DNA of 64,000 nt from Enterococcus hirae ATCC 9790 (GCF_000271405.2 NC_018081.1:1740073-1804072), one strand, 5' to 3'. Positions 1 through 9,458 are shown, counted from the first letter of the stretch. The notes: generated from the sequence alone by a model not told the origin. Made by a program: numbers and translations.

Positions 1-1128
1 ACGATCATTGGTGAAGAAGTCGATAAAGCATATTTGGAAGAAATCAAAGCAGTCACGATTGATCAAGAATTAGTCCAAACAATGGGGAAAGACTTAAAAT
101 TGGTGTTTACACCCCTTCATGGTACAGGAAAAATGCTAGGAGAAAGAGCATTACAACAAGCTGGTTTCGAACAATTTATGCTTGTACCTGAACAAGCTGT
201 AGCTGATCCTGACTTTACAACGGTTCAATCACCAAACCCTGAAGAACATTCAGCATTTGAGTATGCGATTCGTTTAGGTGAAAAAGAAGGCGCTGATTTA
301 TTGATTGCAACTGATCCTGATGCGGATCGCTTAGGAGCAGCAGTTCGCCAACCTGATGGCTCTTATAAAGTTTTGACCGGTAATCAAATCGGTGCGTTAA
401 TGATTCAATATATTTTAGAAGCACATCAATCACGAGGGACTTTACCTGAAAATGCAGCCGTACTTAAGTCAATCGTATCAAGTGAACTTCCTGCAGCCAT
501 CGCTGAAAGCTATGGCGCTACGATGATCAATGTCTTAACAGGCTTTAAATTTATTGCAGAAAAAATCCATCAATTTGAAAAAGATCATTCTCATACATTT
601 ATGTTTGGTTTTGAAGAAAGCTATGGTTACTTGGTCAAACCATTTGTACGTGATAAAGATGCAATCCAAGCACTCTTATTGTTAGCCGAAGTGGCTGCTT
701 TTTATAAAAAACAAGGGAAGACACTTTATGACGGCTTACAAATGATTTTTGAAAAATATGGTTATTTTGCTGAAAAAACAATCTCAGTCACGATGAGTGG
801 TCAAGAAGGTTCAGCCAAAATCGCTGCTTTGATGAAGAAATTCCGTGACCATGCCCCATCAGAATTTGCTGGAGCAAAAGTTCTTCAAACAGAAGATTTC
901 AAAGAATTAACGAAAACAGATTCAGCTGGACGAGTGGAAAAATTAACGACACCTCCATCTGACGTATTAAAATATGTATTAGAAGAACATGGTTGGGTAG
1001 CGATCCGTCCTTCAGGAACAGAGCCAAAAATCAAATTCTATATCGGTGTAAAAGGCAATTCCGCACAAGAGGCACAAGAAAAGATCGATACCTATGAAGC
1101 AATCATCAAATCAATGACAGAAGAATAA
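1..1128 (+). CDS. Phosphoglucomutase/phosphomannomutase, C-terminal part (5' cut by window edge)
   Basis: The frame is open from base 1, so the true start lies outside the window. The enzyme belongs to the alpha-D-phosphohexomutase family, which interconverts hexose 1- and 6-phosphates for cell-envelope precursors. Visible motifs are the Mg-binding loop DPDADRLG, the sugar-binding loop GFEESYGY and the C-terminal phosphate-binding loop RPSGTEPKIKFY. The active-site phosphoserine loop would lie upstream and cannot be checked. It resembles PgcA-type glucose phosphomutases of Firmicutes. Specificity for glucose or mannose cannot be read from this part. Confidence 0.9.
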   Translation, partial: TIIGEEVDKAYLEEIKAVTIDQELVQTMGKDLKLVFTPLHGTGKMLGERALQQAGFEQFMLVPEQAVADPDFTTVQSPNPEEHSAFEYAIRLGEKEGADLLIATDPDADRLGAAVRQPDGSYKVLTGNQIGALMIQYILEAHQSRGTLPENAAVLKSIVSSELPAAIAESYGATMINVLTGFKFIAEKIHQFEKDHSHTFMFGFEESYGYLVKPFVRDKDAIQALLLLAEVAAFYKKQGKTLYDGLQMIFEKYGYFAEKTISVTMSGQEGSAKIAALMKKFRDHAPSEFAGAKVLQTEDFKELTKTDSAGRVEKLTTPPSDVLKYVLEEHGWVAIRPSGTEPKIKFYIGVKGNSAQEAQEKIDTYEAIIKSMTEE

Positions 1129-1133
1129 AATAA

Positions 1134-1161
1134 TTGAGACTGATGGAAAAAGTGGTAAACT
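1134..1161 (+). promoter_or_regulatory. Candidate promoter of the ArsR-family gene
   Basis: TTGAGA (1134-1139), a 16-nt spacer and TAAACT (1156-1161) lie 35 nt upstream of the chosen start. No ATGA-N-TCAT type operator is visible here. Confidence 0.4.
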
Positions 1162-1180
1162 TTAGAAGTCAGTCTTTTTT
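1138..1180 (+). terminator. Weak terminator after the phosphohexomutase gene
   Basis: GACTGA (1138-1143) can pair with TCAGTC (1169-1174), followed by six T. The 25-nt loop makes this weak. The same stretch also holds a plausible promoter for the next gene. Confidence 0.35.
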
Positions 1181-1195
1181 ATGGAGGTGAATCGG

Positions 1196-1489
1196 TTGAC
1201 AGACACACCAAAAAGCGAAATAGAAAAAGTGAGTCAATTATTTAAAGTCTTAAGTGATCCTACCCGATTGAAAATATTGATGTATTTAAAAGATGGAGAA
1301 CAAAATGTGACGGCCATCAGCCAAGCGGTGGAAATGGAACAATCCGCTGTTTCCCACCAACTACGTTTATTAAGGGAAAACCATGTGGTAAAATCGCATC
1401 GTGAAGGCAAAGCAATATTGTATAGTTTAGATGATTTTCACGTGTTGGATATCTTGGAACAAACCTTGAAACATGTGGAACATCAGTAA
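1196..1489 (+). CDS. ArsR/SmtB-family zinc sensor, CzrA type
   Basis: A 97-residue winged-helix repressor. The upstream ATG at 1181 runs straight into the Shine-Dalgarno GGAGGTGA (1183-1190), so the start is TTG 1196, giving MTDTPKSEIEKVSQ. The recognition helix region reads EQSAVSHQLRLLRE. The C-terminal helix keeps the spacing of the CzrA alpha-5 metal site: Asp and His in LDDFHV, then His 11 and 14 residues later. That site binds Zn or Co and releases DNA. No efflux gene is adjacent. The Zn/Cd-type ATPase at 45391 has matching operators and is a candidate target, which is inference. Confidence 0.85.
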   Translation: MTDTPKSEIEKVSQLFKVLSDPTRLKILMYLKDGEQNVTAISQAVEMEQSAVSHQLRLLRENHVVKSHREGKAILYSLDDFHVLDILEQTLKHVEHQ

Positions 1490-1532
1490 AATAAGAATGA
1501 GGCATTTCTAAGGGAATGTAAATAGATTATAC

Positions 1533-1574
1533 TGAAAAAAAGCCAGCAGACACGTTTCAGCTGGCTTTTTTTCA
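1533..1574. terminator. Bidirectional terminator between convergent genes
   Basis: GCCAGC (1542-1547) pairs with GCTGGC (1560-1565), with an A run on the left and a T run on the right. It can serve the ArsR gene and the convergent PPDK-regulator gene. Confidence 0.85.
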
Positions 1575-1638
1575 ACTAGTTATGCGTTTGGTTCTGGTTG
1601 TTTGTTATAGCTGCTTACTGGATACAATTATTTGTTCT

Positions 1639-2496
1639 TTATTTTTCTCCTGAAGTATCCGTGCCATAATAACTGTGGTCCTCTAAATCTAAGGCATTTA
1701 GGATCAACGAAGCCGTTTCTTCAATTGAGAGAGAAGCAACATTGATCACAACGCAACCTAATTTTTCATACAAATCATTAGCAAAATCTAATTCTGCTCG
1801 TATTTTTTCGATATCAGAATAAGCCGTATCAGGATTTAATCCATAGGAACGCATCCGTTCTTTTCGAATATTATTTAAAATATCGGGATTATTGGTTAAA
1901 CCAACAATTTTTTTAGGATCGATCTCCCAAAGTTGTTTTGGGATATGGGCTTGAGGAATGAGTGGGAGATTCGCCACTTTTAAGTTTTTATTCGCTAAAA
2001 AAAGACTTAACGGTGTCTTTGACGTTCTGGAAACTCCTAGCAACACCACGTCTGCTTCTAAGAAACCTCTTGGATCTTTCCCATCATCGTATTTTACAGC
2101 AAATTCCATTGCCTTGATTCGTTTAAAATAATTTTCATTCAATAAATGTAGGGCTCCAGGTTGACGAGTGGGTTGAATTCCTGTTAATCGTTGGATTTCT
2201 TCGATCGGTGGAGTCATCACGTCAAAACTAAATAAGTTGTTTTCTTCGCAAAAACTTCGGGTATAATCAATCAGCTCTTGGTTGATCAAGGTATGAAGTA
2301 CTAACGCTTTTTCTGCTAACGCATCTTGTAAGGCTTGTTCGAGGGTGTCTTGGTCAGTGACAAACGTTCGACGAAATAAATTAAATTCAACTGTAGGATA
2401 TTGTGCCATGGTTGCCTGTGCGAGTTTTGTTGCTGTTTCACCAGCTGAATCAGAAATGACAAAAAAAGTAACGATCTCAGTAGAATCAAAAGCCAT
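1639..2496 (-). CDS. Pyruvate,phosphate dikinase regulatory protein (PPDK kinase/phosphorylase, DUF299)
   Basis: A 285-residue protein of the bifunctional regulator family (YqfL/PpsR). These enzymes inactivate PPDK or PEP synthase by ADP-dependent threonine phosphorylation and reactivate it by phosphorolysis. The N-terminus VISDSAGETATKLAQA and the P-loop-like GVSRTSKT (residues 154-161) are family hallmarks. Length is normal. It is divergent from the zur gene with a short shared promoter region (2497-2588). A PPDK gene is not in the window. Confidence 0.9.
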   Translation of the reverse strand: MAFDSTEIVTFFVISDSAGETATKLAQATMAQYPTVEFNLFRRTFVTDQDTLEQALQDALAEKALVLHTLINQELIDYTRSFCEENNLFSFDVMTPPIEEIQRLTGIQPTRQPGALHLLNENYFKRIKAMEFAVKYDDGKDPRGFLEADVVLLGVSRTSKTPLSLFLANKNLKVANLPLIPQAHIPKQLWEIDPKKIVGLTNNPDILNNIRKERMRSYGLNPDTAYSDIEKIRAELDFANDLYEKLGCVVINVASLSIEETASLILNALDLEDHSYYGTDTSGEK

Positions 2497-2558
2497 AAAT
2501 AAAAAACCTCACTTGCATTTTTTTTATCTTTAGTATACCATACTGTGGAATATGTACT

Positions 2559-2573
2559 TCGTAATCATTTTGA
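2559..2573 (+). promoter_or_regulatory. Candidate Zur box upstream of zur
   Basis: TCGTAATCATTTTGA matches the Firmicute Zur operator TCGTAATNATTACGA at all but two positions. It lies just upstream of the zur ribosome site (GGAGGG, 2577-2582). It suggests autoregulation. Confidence 0.55.
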
Positions 2574-2588
2574 TTTGGAGGGAAAGAC

Positions 2589-3017
2589 TTGAAAAACCAA
2601 ACATTAATCGAACAATCGTTAGAAATTTTGAAAAATAACGGATTTAAATACACGAAAAAGCGAGAAGCATTATTGACTTATTTGGTCAAAAGAAATCGTT
2701 ATGTGTCAGCAAAAGAAGTATTTGATTTTATGAATGAGGAATTTAAAGGAGTGAGTTATGATACCATTTATCGTAATCTCCATGATTTCTCTGAGTTAGA
2801 CTTATTAGAAGAAACCGATTTGAATGGCGAAATGAAGTTTCGCTTTCATTGTTGCCAGGGAGAGATCGGTCACCATCATCATTTTATTTGTACCGTTTGT
2901 GGGATGACAAAAGAAATCCATATGTGTCCAATGGACTATTTTGAAAATCAATTATCAGGTTGTACGATCGAAGGGCATCGGTTTGAAATTTTCGGTCGAT
3001 GTGAAAACTGTCAGTAG
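2589..3017 (+). CDS. zur: Zinc uptake regulator Zur (Fur family)
   Basis: A 142-residue Fur-family repressor with a TTG start 6 nt after GGAGGG. The N-terminal winged helix includes the recognition segment GVSYDTIYRNL. The zinc-binding half has HHHH (95-98), structural cysteines CTVC (101, 104) and CENC (138, 141). The stretch TKEIHMCPMD and the end GHRFEIFGRC resemble Bacillus Zur more than Fur or PerR. With zinc bound, Zur shuts off zinc importers. The upstream Zur-like box supports the assignment. Zur rather than PerR is a motif-based judgement. Confidence 0.8.
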   Translation: MKNQTLIEQSLEILKNNGFKYTKKREALLTYLVKRNRYVSAKEVFDFMNEEFKGVSYDTIYRNLHDFSELDLLEETDLNGEMKFRFHCCQGEIGHHHHFICTVCGMTKEIHMCPMDYFENQLSGCTIEGHRFEIFGRCENCQ

Positions 3018-3069
3018 TTGTTTTATAATAAAATAACATATCATTATTTTAAAAAATCCAAAGATTCCC

Positions 3070-3098
3070 TTGACGGTCAAATCAGCATTAGATATAAT
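3070..3098 (+). promoter_or_regulatory. Sigma-A promoter of rpsU
   Basis: TTGACG (3070-3075), 17-nt spacer, TATAAT (3093-3098). Near-consensus, as expected for a ribosomal protein gene. Confidence 0.85.
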
Positions 3099-3182
3099 GT
3101 TTTATAGAACAGTCTTGTTTTTTGGATTATAATTTCAATAACAATTACGGTTACTTTTTAAGCTCGGAGGGAGGGAATTAAC

Positions 3183-3380
3183 ATGTCAAAAACAGTCATT
3201 CGTAAAAACGAATCAATTGACGATGCTCTTCGTCGCTTCAAACGTTCCGTGTCAAAAGCGGGTACTTTACAAGAATCTCGTAAACGTGAATTCTACGAAA
3301 AACCAAGCGTAAAACGTAAGAAAAAATCTGAAGCAGCTAGAAAAGCAGCGAAAAAACGCAAAAAAACGCAAAAAAACTAG
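3183..3380 (+). CDS. rpsU: 30S ribosomal protein S21
   Basis: A 65-residue, strongly basic protein. The N-terminus [19 protein letters not shown] and the Lys/Arg-rich tail are typical of bS21, which acts in initiation near the anti-Shine-Dalgarno end of 16S rRNA. A strong GGAGGGAGG ribosome site precedes ATG 3183. It is followed by yqeY, the usual Firmicute arrangement. Confidence 0.95.
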   Translation: MSKTVIRKNESIDDALRRFKRSVSKAGTLQESRKREFYEKPSVKRKKKSEAARKAAKKRKKTQKN

Positions 3381-3406
3381 TTCCTTTATGAATTGGAGTT
3401 GGTAGT

Positions 3407-3853
3407 GTGTCACTACTAAGTAGATTGAACGATGACATGAAAACAGCGATGAAAGCAAAAGATAAAGAATCTTTACAAGTCATACGTATGATTAAGTCAT
3501 CCATTCAAAACGAGCAAATCAAAGAAGGTCACGACTTGACTGAAGATGAAGAATTAACAGTGTTGTCTCGTGAAATGAAACAACGGCGTGATTCTTTACA
3601 TGAGTTCGAAGAAGCTGGACGTGACGATTTAGCTGAAAAAGTGAAAAGTGAAATAGTAATTGTTGAAAAATACATGCCAGAACAACTTTCTGAGGATGAT
3701 ATTCGTCAACTTGTTCAAGAAGCGATTACACAAACTGGAGCTTCTTCTGTCAAAGAATTTGGCAAAGTCATGGGTGCGATCATGCCGAAAGTCAAAGGAA
3801 AAGCAGATGGGAACCAAGTGAATGCGATTGTGAAAGAGCTATTACAATCTTAA
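3407..3853 (+). CDS. yqeY: GatB/YqeY domain protein
   Basis: A 148-residue protein. GTG 3407 is the start, 8 nt after GGAG. It corresponds to the stand-alone YqeY domain related to the tail of the amidotransferase subunit GatB, with the signature segment [19 protein letters not shown] (here [11 protein letters not shown]). The family is helical and is thought to bind tRNA; its exact role is unresolved. It is 26 nt after rpsU and closes that short operon at a strong terminator. Confidence 0.9.
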   Translation: MSLLSRLNDDMKTAMKAKDKESLQVIRMIKSSIQNEQIKEGHDLTEDEELTVLSREMKQRRDSLHEFEEAGRDDLAEKVKSEIVIVEKYMPEQLSEDDIRQLVQEAITQTGASSVKEFGKVMGAIMPKVKGKADGNQVNAIVKELLQS

Positions 3854-3900
3854 ACTTATCATTTAAAGAGTTTGGGACAACCGCCCTCTCTTAAAAAGAA

Positions 3901-3949
3901 AATAAGCCTGATTTTGATCCACAACGTCAAAATCAGACTTATTTTTTTT
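3901..3949 (+). terminator. Strong terminator of rpsU-yqeY
   Basis: AATAAG plus CTGATTTTGA (3901-3917) pairs with TCAAAATCAG plus CTTATT (3927-3942), then eight T. It sits inside a larger pair of arms, TTGGGACA (3872-3879) and TGTCCCAA (3967-3974). Confidence 0.9.
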
Positions 3950-4268
3950 AGATTTTTTTTCATGCATGTCCCAATTTCCTCAAGGTGAGCGCCAAGGCAA
4001 CATCAATCGGTACGCCTTGTTCCCCATGCAATCATACATATCCTTCTTTTATCTCTCTTCCTCACTCGATAGATCTAGGCTTGGTTAGATTGGTTCTTTG
4101 CCTTATCTATTAAGTAAAAGCTGTTTATTGATAGGCAGGAATCTCTCAATCATGGAATAACATAAAGTAAATCATGGAAGTTCAGCAAAGTAATTTTAGG
4201 TTAAAATGAATGAAACGAATAAGGAGTGAGACAACCTTTTTTATTTGCTATATAGTTTTTTACGAATA
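3950..4268. other. Gene-free stretch before phoH
   Basis: Apart from the right arm TGTCCCAA (3967-3974), I see no coding potential or recognisable element. No ORF with a ribosome site is present. Confidence 0.5.
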
Positions 4269-4277
4269 TGGTAAAAT
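4269..4277 (+). promoter_or_regulatory. Extended -10 promoter of the phoH operon
   Basis: TGG followed by TAAAAT (4272-4277) is an extended -10 with no good -35 at 17 nt. It lies 38 nt before the phoH start. Confidence 0.5.
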
Positions 4278-4314
4278 AGGAAGGAATGAATTGAAGTAAA
4301 GGAGATGTCTATTT

Positions 4315-5286
4315 TTGACAGAAGCATCCAGTTCTTTAGAAATTAGATTAACAGCTGCTGACGATATCAGTATGTTGTTAGGCTCGCATGACAAACATGT
4401 AAAATTAATTGAAGAAATGACTGAAACAACGATTCATACGAGAGGCGAAATGATCCAGATTATTGGAGAAGAGCCGGGGCTTTCGTTAGCACAATCGGTG
4501 ATACGTACCTTACAAGAATTGATCAAGCGGGGGATACATGTCAGTACACCTGATGTTGTTACTGCCTTAAAAATGGGGCAAAAAGGGACATTGGATTACT
4601 TCATTGAAATGTATGAAGAAGAAATCGTCAAAGACCGCAATGGTAAACCGATTCGAGTGAAAAATAGTGGACAAAAACAATATGTCGAGGCCGTTGCTAA
4701 ACATGACATCGTATTTGGTGTCGGTCCTGCTGGAACAGGTAAAACATTTCTAGCTGTCGTTTTAGCAATTGCTGCGTTGAAAAAAGGCGAAGTCCAAAAA
4801 ATCATTTTGACTCGTCCAGCGGTGGAAGCAGGAGAAAATCTTGGTTTCTTACCGGGTGATCTGAAAGAAAAGGTTGATCCTTATTTACGTCCAGTGTATG
4901 ATGCACTGTATCAAATATTTGGTTTAGATCATACCAATCGTTTGATGGAGCGTGGGATCATCGAAATTGCGCCATTAGCTTATATGCGTGGGCGAACACT
5001 TGACGATGCTTTTGTAATACTAGATGAAGCTCAAAATACAACAGTGGCACAGATGAAAATGTTCTTGACTCGTTTGGGGTATCAATCAAAAATGATCGTA
5101 AACGGCGATACAAGTCAGATTGACTTACCTAAAGGGACGATGAGTGGTTTGATCCATGCAGAACGTACATTGAAACAAATCAAAAAAATTGCTTTTGTCA
5201 ATTTTGAAGCAAGTGACGTCGTTCGTCATCCTGTTGTAGCCGAAATCATCAAAGCTTATGAAAAGGCAGATCTTCATCAAGAGTAA
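4315..5286 (+). CDS. phoH: PhoH-family ATPase
   Basis: A 323-residue cytoplasmic P-loop ATPase/RNA-helicase-like protein. The start is TTG 4315 behind AAAGGAGAT. An N-terminal KH-like region precedes the P-loop domain. Walker A GPAGTGKT is at 137-144 and Walker B VILDEAQ at 234-240. It is linked to ribosome and RNA processing by its constant association with ybeY. It heads a run phoH-pgpH-ybeY-dgkA-era-recO with short gaps. The biochemical substrate is not established. Confidence 0.92.
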   Translation: MTEASSSLEIRLTAADDISMLLGSHDKHVKLIEEMTETTIHTRGEMIQIIGEEPGLSLAQSVIRTLQELIKRGIHVSTPDVVTALKMGQKGTLDYFIEMYEEEIVKDRNGKPIRVKNSGQKQYVEAVAKHDIVFGVGPAGTGKTFLAVVLAIAALKKGEVQKIILTRPAVEAGENLGFLPGDLKEKVDPYLRPVYDALYQIFGLDHTNRLMERGIIEIAPLAYMRGRTLDDAFVILDEAQNTTVAQMKMFLTRLGYQSKMIVNGDTSQIDLPKGTMSGLIHAERTLKQIKKIAFVNFEASDVVRHPVVAEIIKAYEKADLHQE

Positions 5287-5305
5287 GGCTTAGGGGGATA
5301 AGCGA

Positions 5306-7501
5306 ATGTTGAATAAAATACTCCAACAACTGCAAGCAAAATTAGGAAAGGCGGCAATGCCTTTCTTATTGCTTTTGTTTTTTGTGATCGTTTGTGGCGT
5401 TACGTTCAGTAGCGTCAAGCAAAAAGCCAATGATTTCAAAGAAGGACAAGTGGCAGAAGAAAGTATCCGTGCGAATAAAACGATCGAAAATACAGAAGAA
5501 ACGGAACAAAAAAGAAAACTAGCAGCGGAAGCTGTTACGCCAGAATATACGTATCAACAAGATTTGGCGAGTGAACAAAGTAGTCGCATCAAGCAGCTTT
5601 TTGAATTGATCAATAAAACAAATGATTCGATCAATAAAGCGTATAAAGAAAAAGTGGATAAAGCAAAAGAAAATGAGAATGTTCCCAAACCAACTATAGA
5701 TGAGCGAATTGCAGCTCTAAAGAAGAGTTTTGAAAATGCTAATGCTGAAAACGTGGCATTTTATCAAAAATTACCGACTAACTTTTACACAAAAATCTTT
5801 GGCATGTCAGATAGTCAAATTGCGACAGTCCGAGATGAAAGTCTGCGATTGATCAATGAACAAATGAAAAAACAAGTTCGAGAAAGTGATTTAGAAACCT
5901 TCAAGCAACAGGCGGAAGAACAGATCCAATATTTGAACGTGACACCTGACCAACAACAAACGATCCATTATCTTGTCGATCAAGGAATCGTCGTAAATGA
6001 TGTCTTAAATGAAAAGAAAACAGAGGAATTGAAACAATCAGCAAGGAGTGCGGTTCAACCGGTCATGATCTATCAAGGCGAAATCATTGTTCGTGAAGGA
6101 AATCAAATCGATGCAGATGCAATGAAAAAGCTTGAATTATTAGGATTGACCAGTCAAACAACGTCAATTTTTCCTTTAGTAGCAATGATCTTAGCAGTCT
6201 TATTGCAAATTGCTGTTTTAGTTTACAACTCAATGCAGTACCATGAAGCCGGAAAACGAACAGAATATGTGCTCTTTTATGTTACGGCTATGTCCATCAG
6301 TGTGTTATTAATGAAATTTTTCCAACTATTCCAAACGGAACAAGCAGCTTTTATCCCGCTGTTTTATCCTGCAGCTTTTGTTCCTTTAGTTTTAAATTTC
6401 TTTTTGAACCGGAGGGCAGGAATCATGGCTGCCTTGTTCCAAGCCGTATCTGCATTGTTTATTTTTTATGGCTCGATTGGGACCAACTTTTTGACCGTTA
6501 TCTTGATGGCTTATCTTTTTTCAGGTTTATTAGCGACGGTTTTAAAACGCCAACGAGTGTCAGAACAATGGTTTTCAGCTATGATGTGGGTCATTATTTT
6601 TCCGTTGATGATGGATGTTGTGTTGATCGTTTATCAAGGTATGAGCTTTAGTAATGGAACAACTTGGTTAACACTGATTTGTGGCTTTATGGGGGCTTTG
6701 CTGTCGTATCTGTTAACGATGGGATTACATCCGTATATCGAATTGATGGTCAACGATGATAGTGTGATCGTCTTGAATGAGTTAAGTAATCCTAACCATC
6801 CATTGTTAAAACAGCTATTGGAAGAAGCACCAGGAACTTATCATCACAGTATGATGGTCGCCAATTTAAGCGCGAACGCAGTGGCTGAGATCAATGGGCG
6901 GTCATTATTGACACGTGTAGCTTGTTACTACCACGATATTGGTAAAATCAAACATGCTAGCTTTTTTGTAGAAAACTTGCCTTCTGGTGCTGAGAATCCA
7001 CATAATTTCTTATTACCGGAAGATAGTAAACAGATCATTTTTGGTCATGTGACCGATGGAGCGAAAATTTTAGAGGAATATGGCATGCCGCAAATGGTAA
7101 TCGATATTTGCCGACAGCATCATGGAACAACATTGATGAAGTATTTCTATATCAAGGCAAAAGAAAGAAATCCTGAAGTCACCGAAGAACAATTTCGTTA
7201 TCCTGGTCCCAAACCACAGACCCGAGAAGCCGGCATCGTGAATATTGCAGATAGTTGTGAAGCGGCAGTACGGGCAATGGATCATCCAACAGGTGAAAAA
7301 ATCGAAAAATTTGTCCATAATTTGATTGAAGAACGAATCTCTGATGGTCAACTTGATGATAGTGGTTTAACATTAAAAGAAATTCGCAAAGTGGAAAAAT
7401 CTTTGATCAGTGGGTTAAGTAGTACCTTCCATTCACGGATCAAATATCCTAAAATGAAATCGGAAGCGGAAACGATGAAAGTAGAAAAAGAAAATGGCTA
7501 A
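5306..7501 (+). CDS. pgpH: Cyclic-di-AMP phosphodiesterase PgpH (7TMR-HD)
   Basis: A 731-residue membrane protein. One N-terminal helix (about 18-34) leads to a large extracellular domain (about 40-275), then seven membrane helices (about 285-480) and a cytoplasmic HD domain (about 505-665). The HD metal ligands are visible in TYHHSMM (511-517) and YYHDIGK (541-547). The family hydrolyses c-di-AMP to pApA and so affects potassium and osmotic control. It starts 20 nt after phoH and is likely cotranscribed. Length and layout are normal. Confidence 0.92.
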   Translation: MLNKILQQLQAKLGKAAMPFLLLLFFVIVCGVTFSSVKQKANDFKEGQVAEESIRANKTIENTEETEQKRKLAAEAVTPEYTYQQDLASEQSSRIKQLFELINKTNDSINKAYKEKVDKAKENENVPKPTIDERIAALKKSFENANAENVAFYQKLPTNFYTKIFGMSDSQIATVRDESLRLINEQMKKQVRESDLETFKQQAEEQIQYLNVTPDQQQTIHYLVDQGIVVNDVLNEKKTEELKQSARSAVQPVMIYQGEIIVREGNQIDADAMKKLELLGLTSQTTSIFPLVAMILAVLLQIAVLVYNSMQYHEAGKRTEYVLFYVTAMSISVLLMKFFQLFQTEQAAFIPLFYPAAFVPLVLNFFLNRRAGIMAALFQAVSALFIFYGSIGTNFLTVILMAYLFSGLLATVLKRQRVSEQWFSAMMWVIIFPLMMDVVLIVYQGMSFSNGTTWLTLICGFMGALLSYLLTMGLHPYIELMVNDDSVIVLNELSNPNHPLLKQLLEEAPGTYHHSMMVANLSANAVAEINGRSLLTRVACYYHDIGKIKHASFFVENLPSGAENPHNFLLPEDSKQIIFGHVTDGAKILEEYGMPQMVIDICRQHHGTTLMKYFYIKAKERNPEVTEEQFRYPGPKPQTREAGIVNIADSCEAAVRAMDHPTGEKIEKFVHNLIEERISDGQLDDSGLTLKEIRKVEKSLISGLSSTFHSRIKYPKMKSEAETMKVEKENG

Positions 7502-7542
7502 AATAAAAAATATCAGCAATAAGTAAGAAAGAAGCGATAAAT

Positions 7543-8019
7543 ATGGACATCACATTTATGGATGAAACACAGAAAGTTTCAACAGAAAAAATCAAAGAGA
7601 TCGAGGACCTTCTGCAATTTGCAGCGGCTCATTTGAAATTACCCGAGGAAACAGAAATGTCTGTTACTTTTATGGACAATGCAGCAATCCAAGAAATCAA
7701 CCGTGTCTACCGTGGCAAAGATGCCCCAACAGATGTGATTAGTTTTGCATTAGAAGACGAAGGGGAAGACGAAATTCCCGTGATTTTTGAAGAAGGCGAT
7801 AATCCTTTACCACGAGTATTAGGAGATATCATGATCTCAATTGAGCGTGCCCAGGAACAAGCGGAAGAATATGGTCATTCGTATGATCGAGAGTTGGGAT
7901 TTTTGGCAGTGCATGGCTTTTTGCACATCAATGGTTATGATCACATGACACCCGAAGATGAAGCAGAGATGTTTGGTTTACAGAAAGAGATTTTAGATGC
8001 TTATGGACTTAAAAGATAA
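7543..8019 (+). CDS. ybeY: Endoribonuclease YbeY
   Basis: A 158-residue metalloprotein of the UPF0054 family needed for 16S rRNA 3' maturation and ribosome quality control. The zinc site [11 protein letters not shown] places His at 124, 128 and 134. Its 3' end overlaps the start of dgkA, so the two are translationally linked. Its position between pgpH and dgkA is conserved in Firmicutes. Confidence 0.95.
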   Translation: MDITFMDETQKVSTEKIKEIEDLLQFAAAHLKLPEETEMSVTFMDNAAIQEINRVYRGKDAPTDVISFALEDEGEDEIPVIFEEGDNPLPRVLGDIMISIERAQEQAEEYGHSYDRELGFLAVHGFLHINGYDHMTPEDEAEMFGLQKEILDAYGLKR

Positions 8020-8410
8020 AGAGTGCGAGAAAAAGGTTGAGAAAAATAAGCACTTCGCTATGTCAGTAGAATTTGCTCTTCAAGGGGTTAAAACAGTCTT
8101 TGATGAGGAACGTAATATGAAAAAACATGTAGGTTTTGGGTTGCTGGCGTTTTTTATGGGAGTTGTATTTCAACTGAATCAACTAGAATGGCTGTGGTTA
8201 GTTTTAGCAGTTTTTCTGGTGTGGATCGTTGAGATTTTAAATACTGTTTTTGAGAATGTGGTGGATATGTTTACCGATTTTCATTTCCATCCAATTGGGA
8301 AAAAAATCAAAGATATGGCGGCAGGAGCAGTGTTAGTCACCGCTTGTTTTGCAGTGATCGTCGGTCTCATTTTATTTGTACCTAAAATCTATCAAATGTT
8401 TTTTAATTAA
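8003..8410 (+). CDS. dgkA: Diacylglycerol/undecaprenol kinase
   Basis: A small integral membrane kinase of 135 residues with three helices. The hallmark helix is [17 protein letters not shown], followed by KDMAAGAVL. In Gram-positives this family mainly phosphorylates undecaprenol to recycle the cell-wall lipid carrier. Two near starts exist, ATG 7997 and ATG 8003. I use the second. Either way the gene overlaps ybeY by 17 to 23 nt. The cdd gene found next in Bacillus is absent, and era follows directly. Confidence 0.88.
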   Translation: MDLKDKECEKKVEKNKHFAMSVEFALQGVKTVFDEERNMKKHVGFGLLAFFMGVVFQLNQLEWLWLVLAVFLVWIVEILNTVFENVVDMFTDFHFHPIGKKIKDMAAGAVLVTACFAVIVGLILFVPKIYQMFFN

Positions 8411-8422
8411 AAGGAGAATAAT

Positions 8423-9322
8423 ATGTTAGAACATAAATCAGGTTTTGTCGCTATTGTGGGACGACCAAATGTTGGCAAATCAACATTATTAAATCGAATC
8501 GTTGGGCAAAAAATTGCTATCATGAGTGACAAGGCACAAACGACCAGAAATAAGATCCAAGGCGTTTATACGACACCAGAAGCACAGTTGATTTTTATCG
8601 ACACTCCGGGAATCCATAAACCAAAACATCGTTTGGGTGATTTTATGGTGGAATCAGCCTACAGTGCACTAAGAGAAGTGGATGCTGTCTTATTTATGAT
8701 CAGTGCGGATCAAAAACGTGGACGTGGGGATGATTTTATTATTGAACGATTAAAAAATGTTCAATCACCTGTTTATTTGATTATCAATAAAATCGATAAA
8801 GTTCATCCAGATGAATTATTAGGAATCATCGAAGATTATTCGGCACAAATGCCTTTTGCACAAGTTGTACCGATTTCGGCTACAGAAGGGAACAATGTGG
8901 ACCGTCTAATGGAAGTGTTGATCGCTGAGATGCCAGAAGGTCCTCAATACTTCCCGGATGATCAAGTAACGGATCATCCAGAATACTTTATCGTTTCGGA
9001 ATTGATTCGTGAGAAAGTCCTGTTTTTGACTAGAGATGAAGTCCCACATTCAGTGGCTGTTGTTGTTGACTCAATGAAACGCAATGAAAATGATAAAATC
9101 CAAATTCAAGCAACCATTATCGTTGAACGTGATAGTCAAAAAGGGATTATCATCGGTAAAGGTGGTAAAATGCTAAAAGAAATTGGGACGAAAGCAAGAA
9201 AAGATATTGAAAATTTGCTTGGTGACAAAGTATTTCTAGAACTATGGGTTAAAGTTCAAAAAGATTGGCGCGATAAAAGAGTTTATTTACAAGATTTTGG
9301 TTACCGCAAAGAGGAATATTAA
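8423..9322 (+). CDS. era: GTPase Era
   Basis: A 299-residue ribosome-assembly GTPase. G1 GRPNVGKS is at 13-20, the switch II motif [10 protein letters not shown] follows, and NKIDK is the G4 motif. The C-terminal KH domain carries [15 protein letters not shown] and binds the 3' end of 16S rRNA. AAAGGAG precedes ATG 8423. Its neighbours ybeY and recO are the usual ones. Confidence 0.97.
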   Translation: MLEHKSGFVAIVGRPNVGKSTLLNRIVGQKIAIMSDKAQTTRNKIQGVYTTPEAQLIFIDTPGIHKPKHRLGDFMVESAYSALREVDAVLFMISADQKRGRGDDFIIERLKNVQSPVYLIINKIDKVHPDELLGIIEDYSAQMPFAQVVPISATEGNNVDRLMEVLIAEMPEGPQYFPDDQVTDHPEYFIVSELIREKVLFLTRDEVPHSVAVVVDSMKRNENDKIQIQATIIVERDSQKGIIIGKGGKMLKEIGTKARKDIENLLGDKVFLELWVKVQKDWRDKRVYLQDFGYRKEEY

Positions 9323-9414
9323 CTTTAAGTAGATAAAAATGAGTTGAACGTGATTATTCGATAGACGAAACCGCGTGTAAAAGTCAGAAGACAAGAAAAT
9401 GAGTAGAATAAGTG

Positions 9415-9458
9415 GGAAAGGAAAATGATTCAGTGAATGATTTTTCTTTTCCTTATTC
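9415..9458 (+). terminator. Long A/T-rich hairpin between era and recO
   Basis: Positions 9415-9432 pair with 9434-9451 around ATTCA-G-TGAAT, with one mismatch and two G-T pairs in 18, followed by a T-rich tail. It probably ends or attenuates the era transcript. It also produces a false 24-codon N-terminal extension of recO. Confidence 0.5.
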
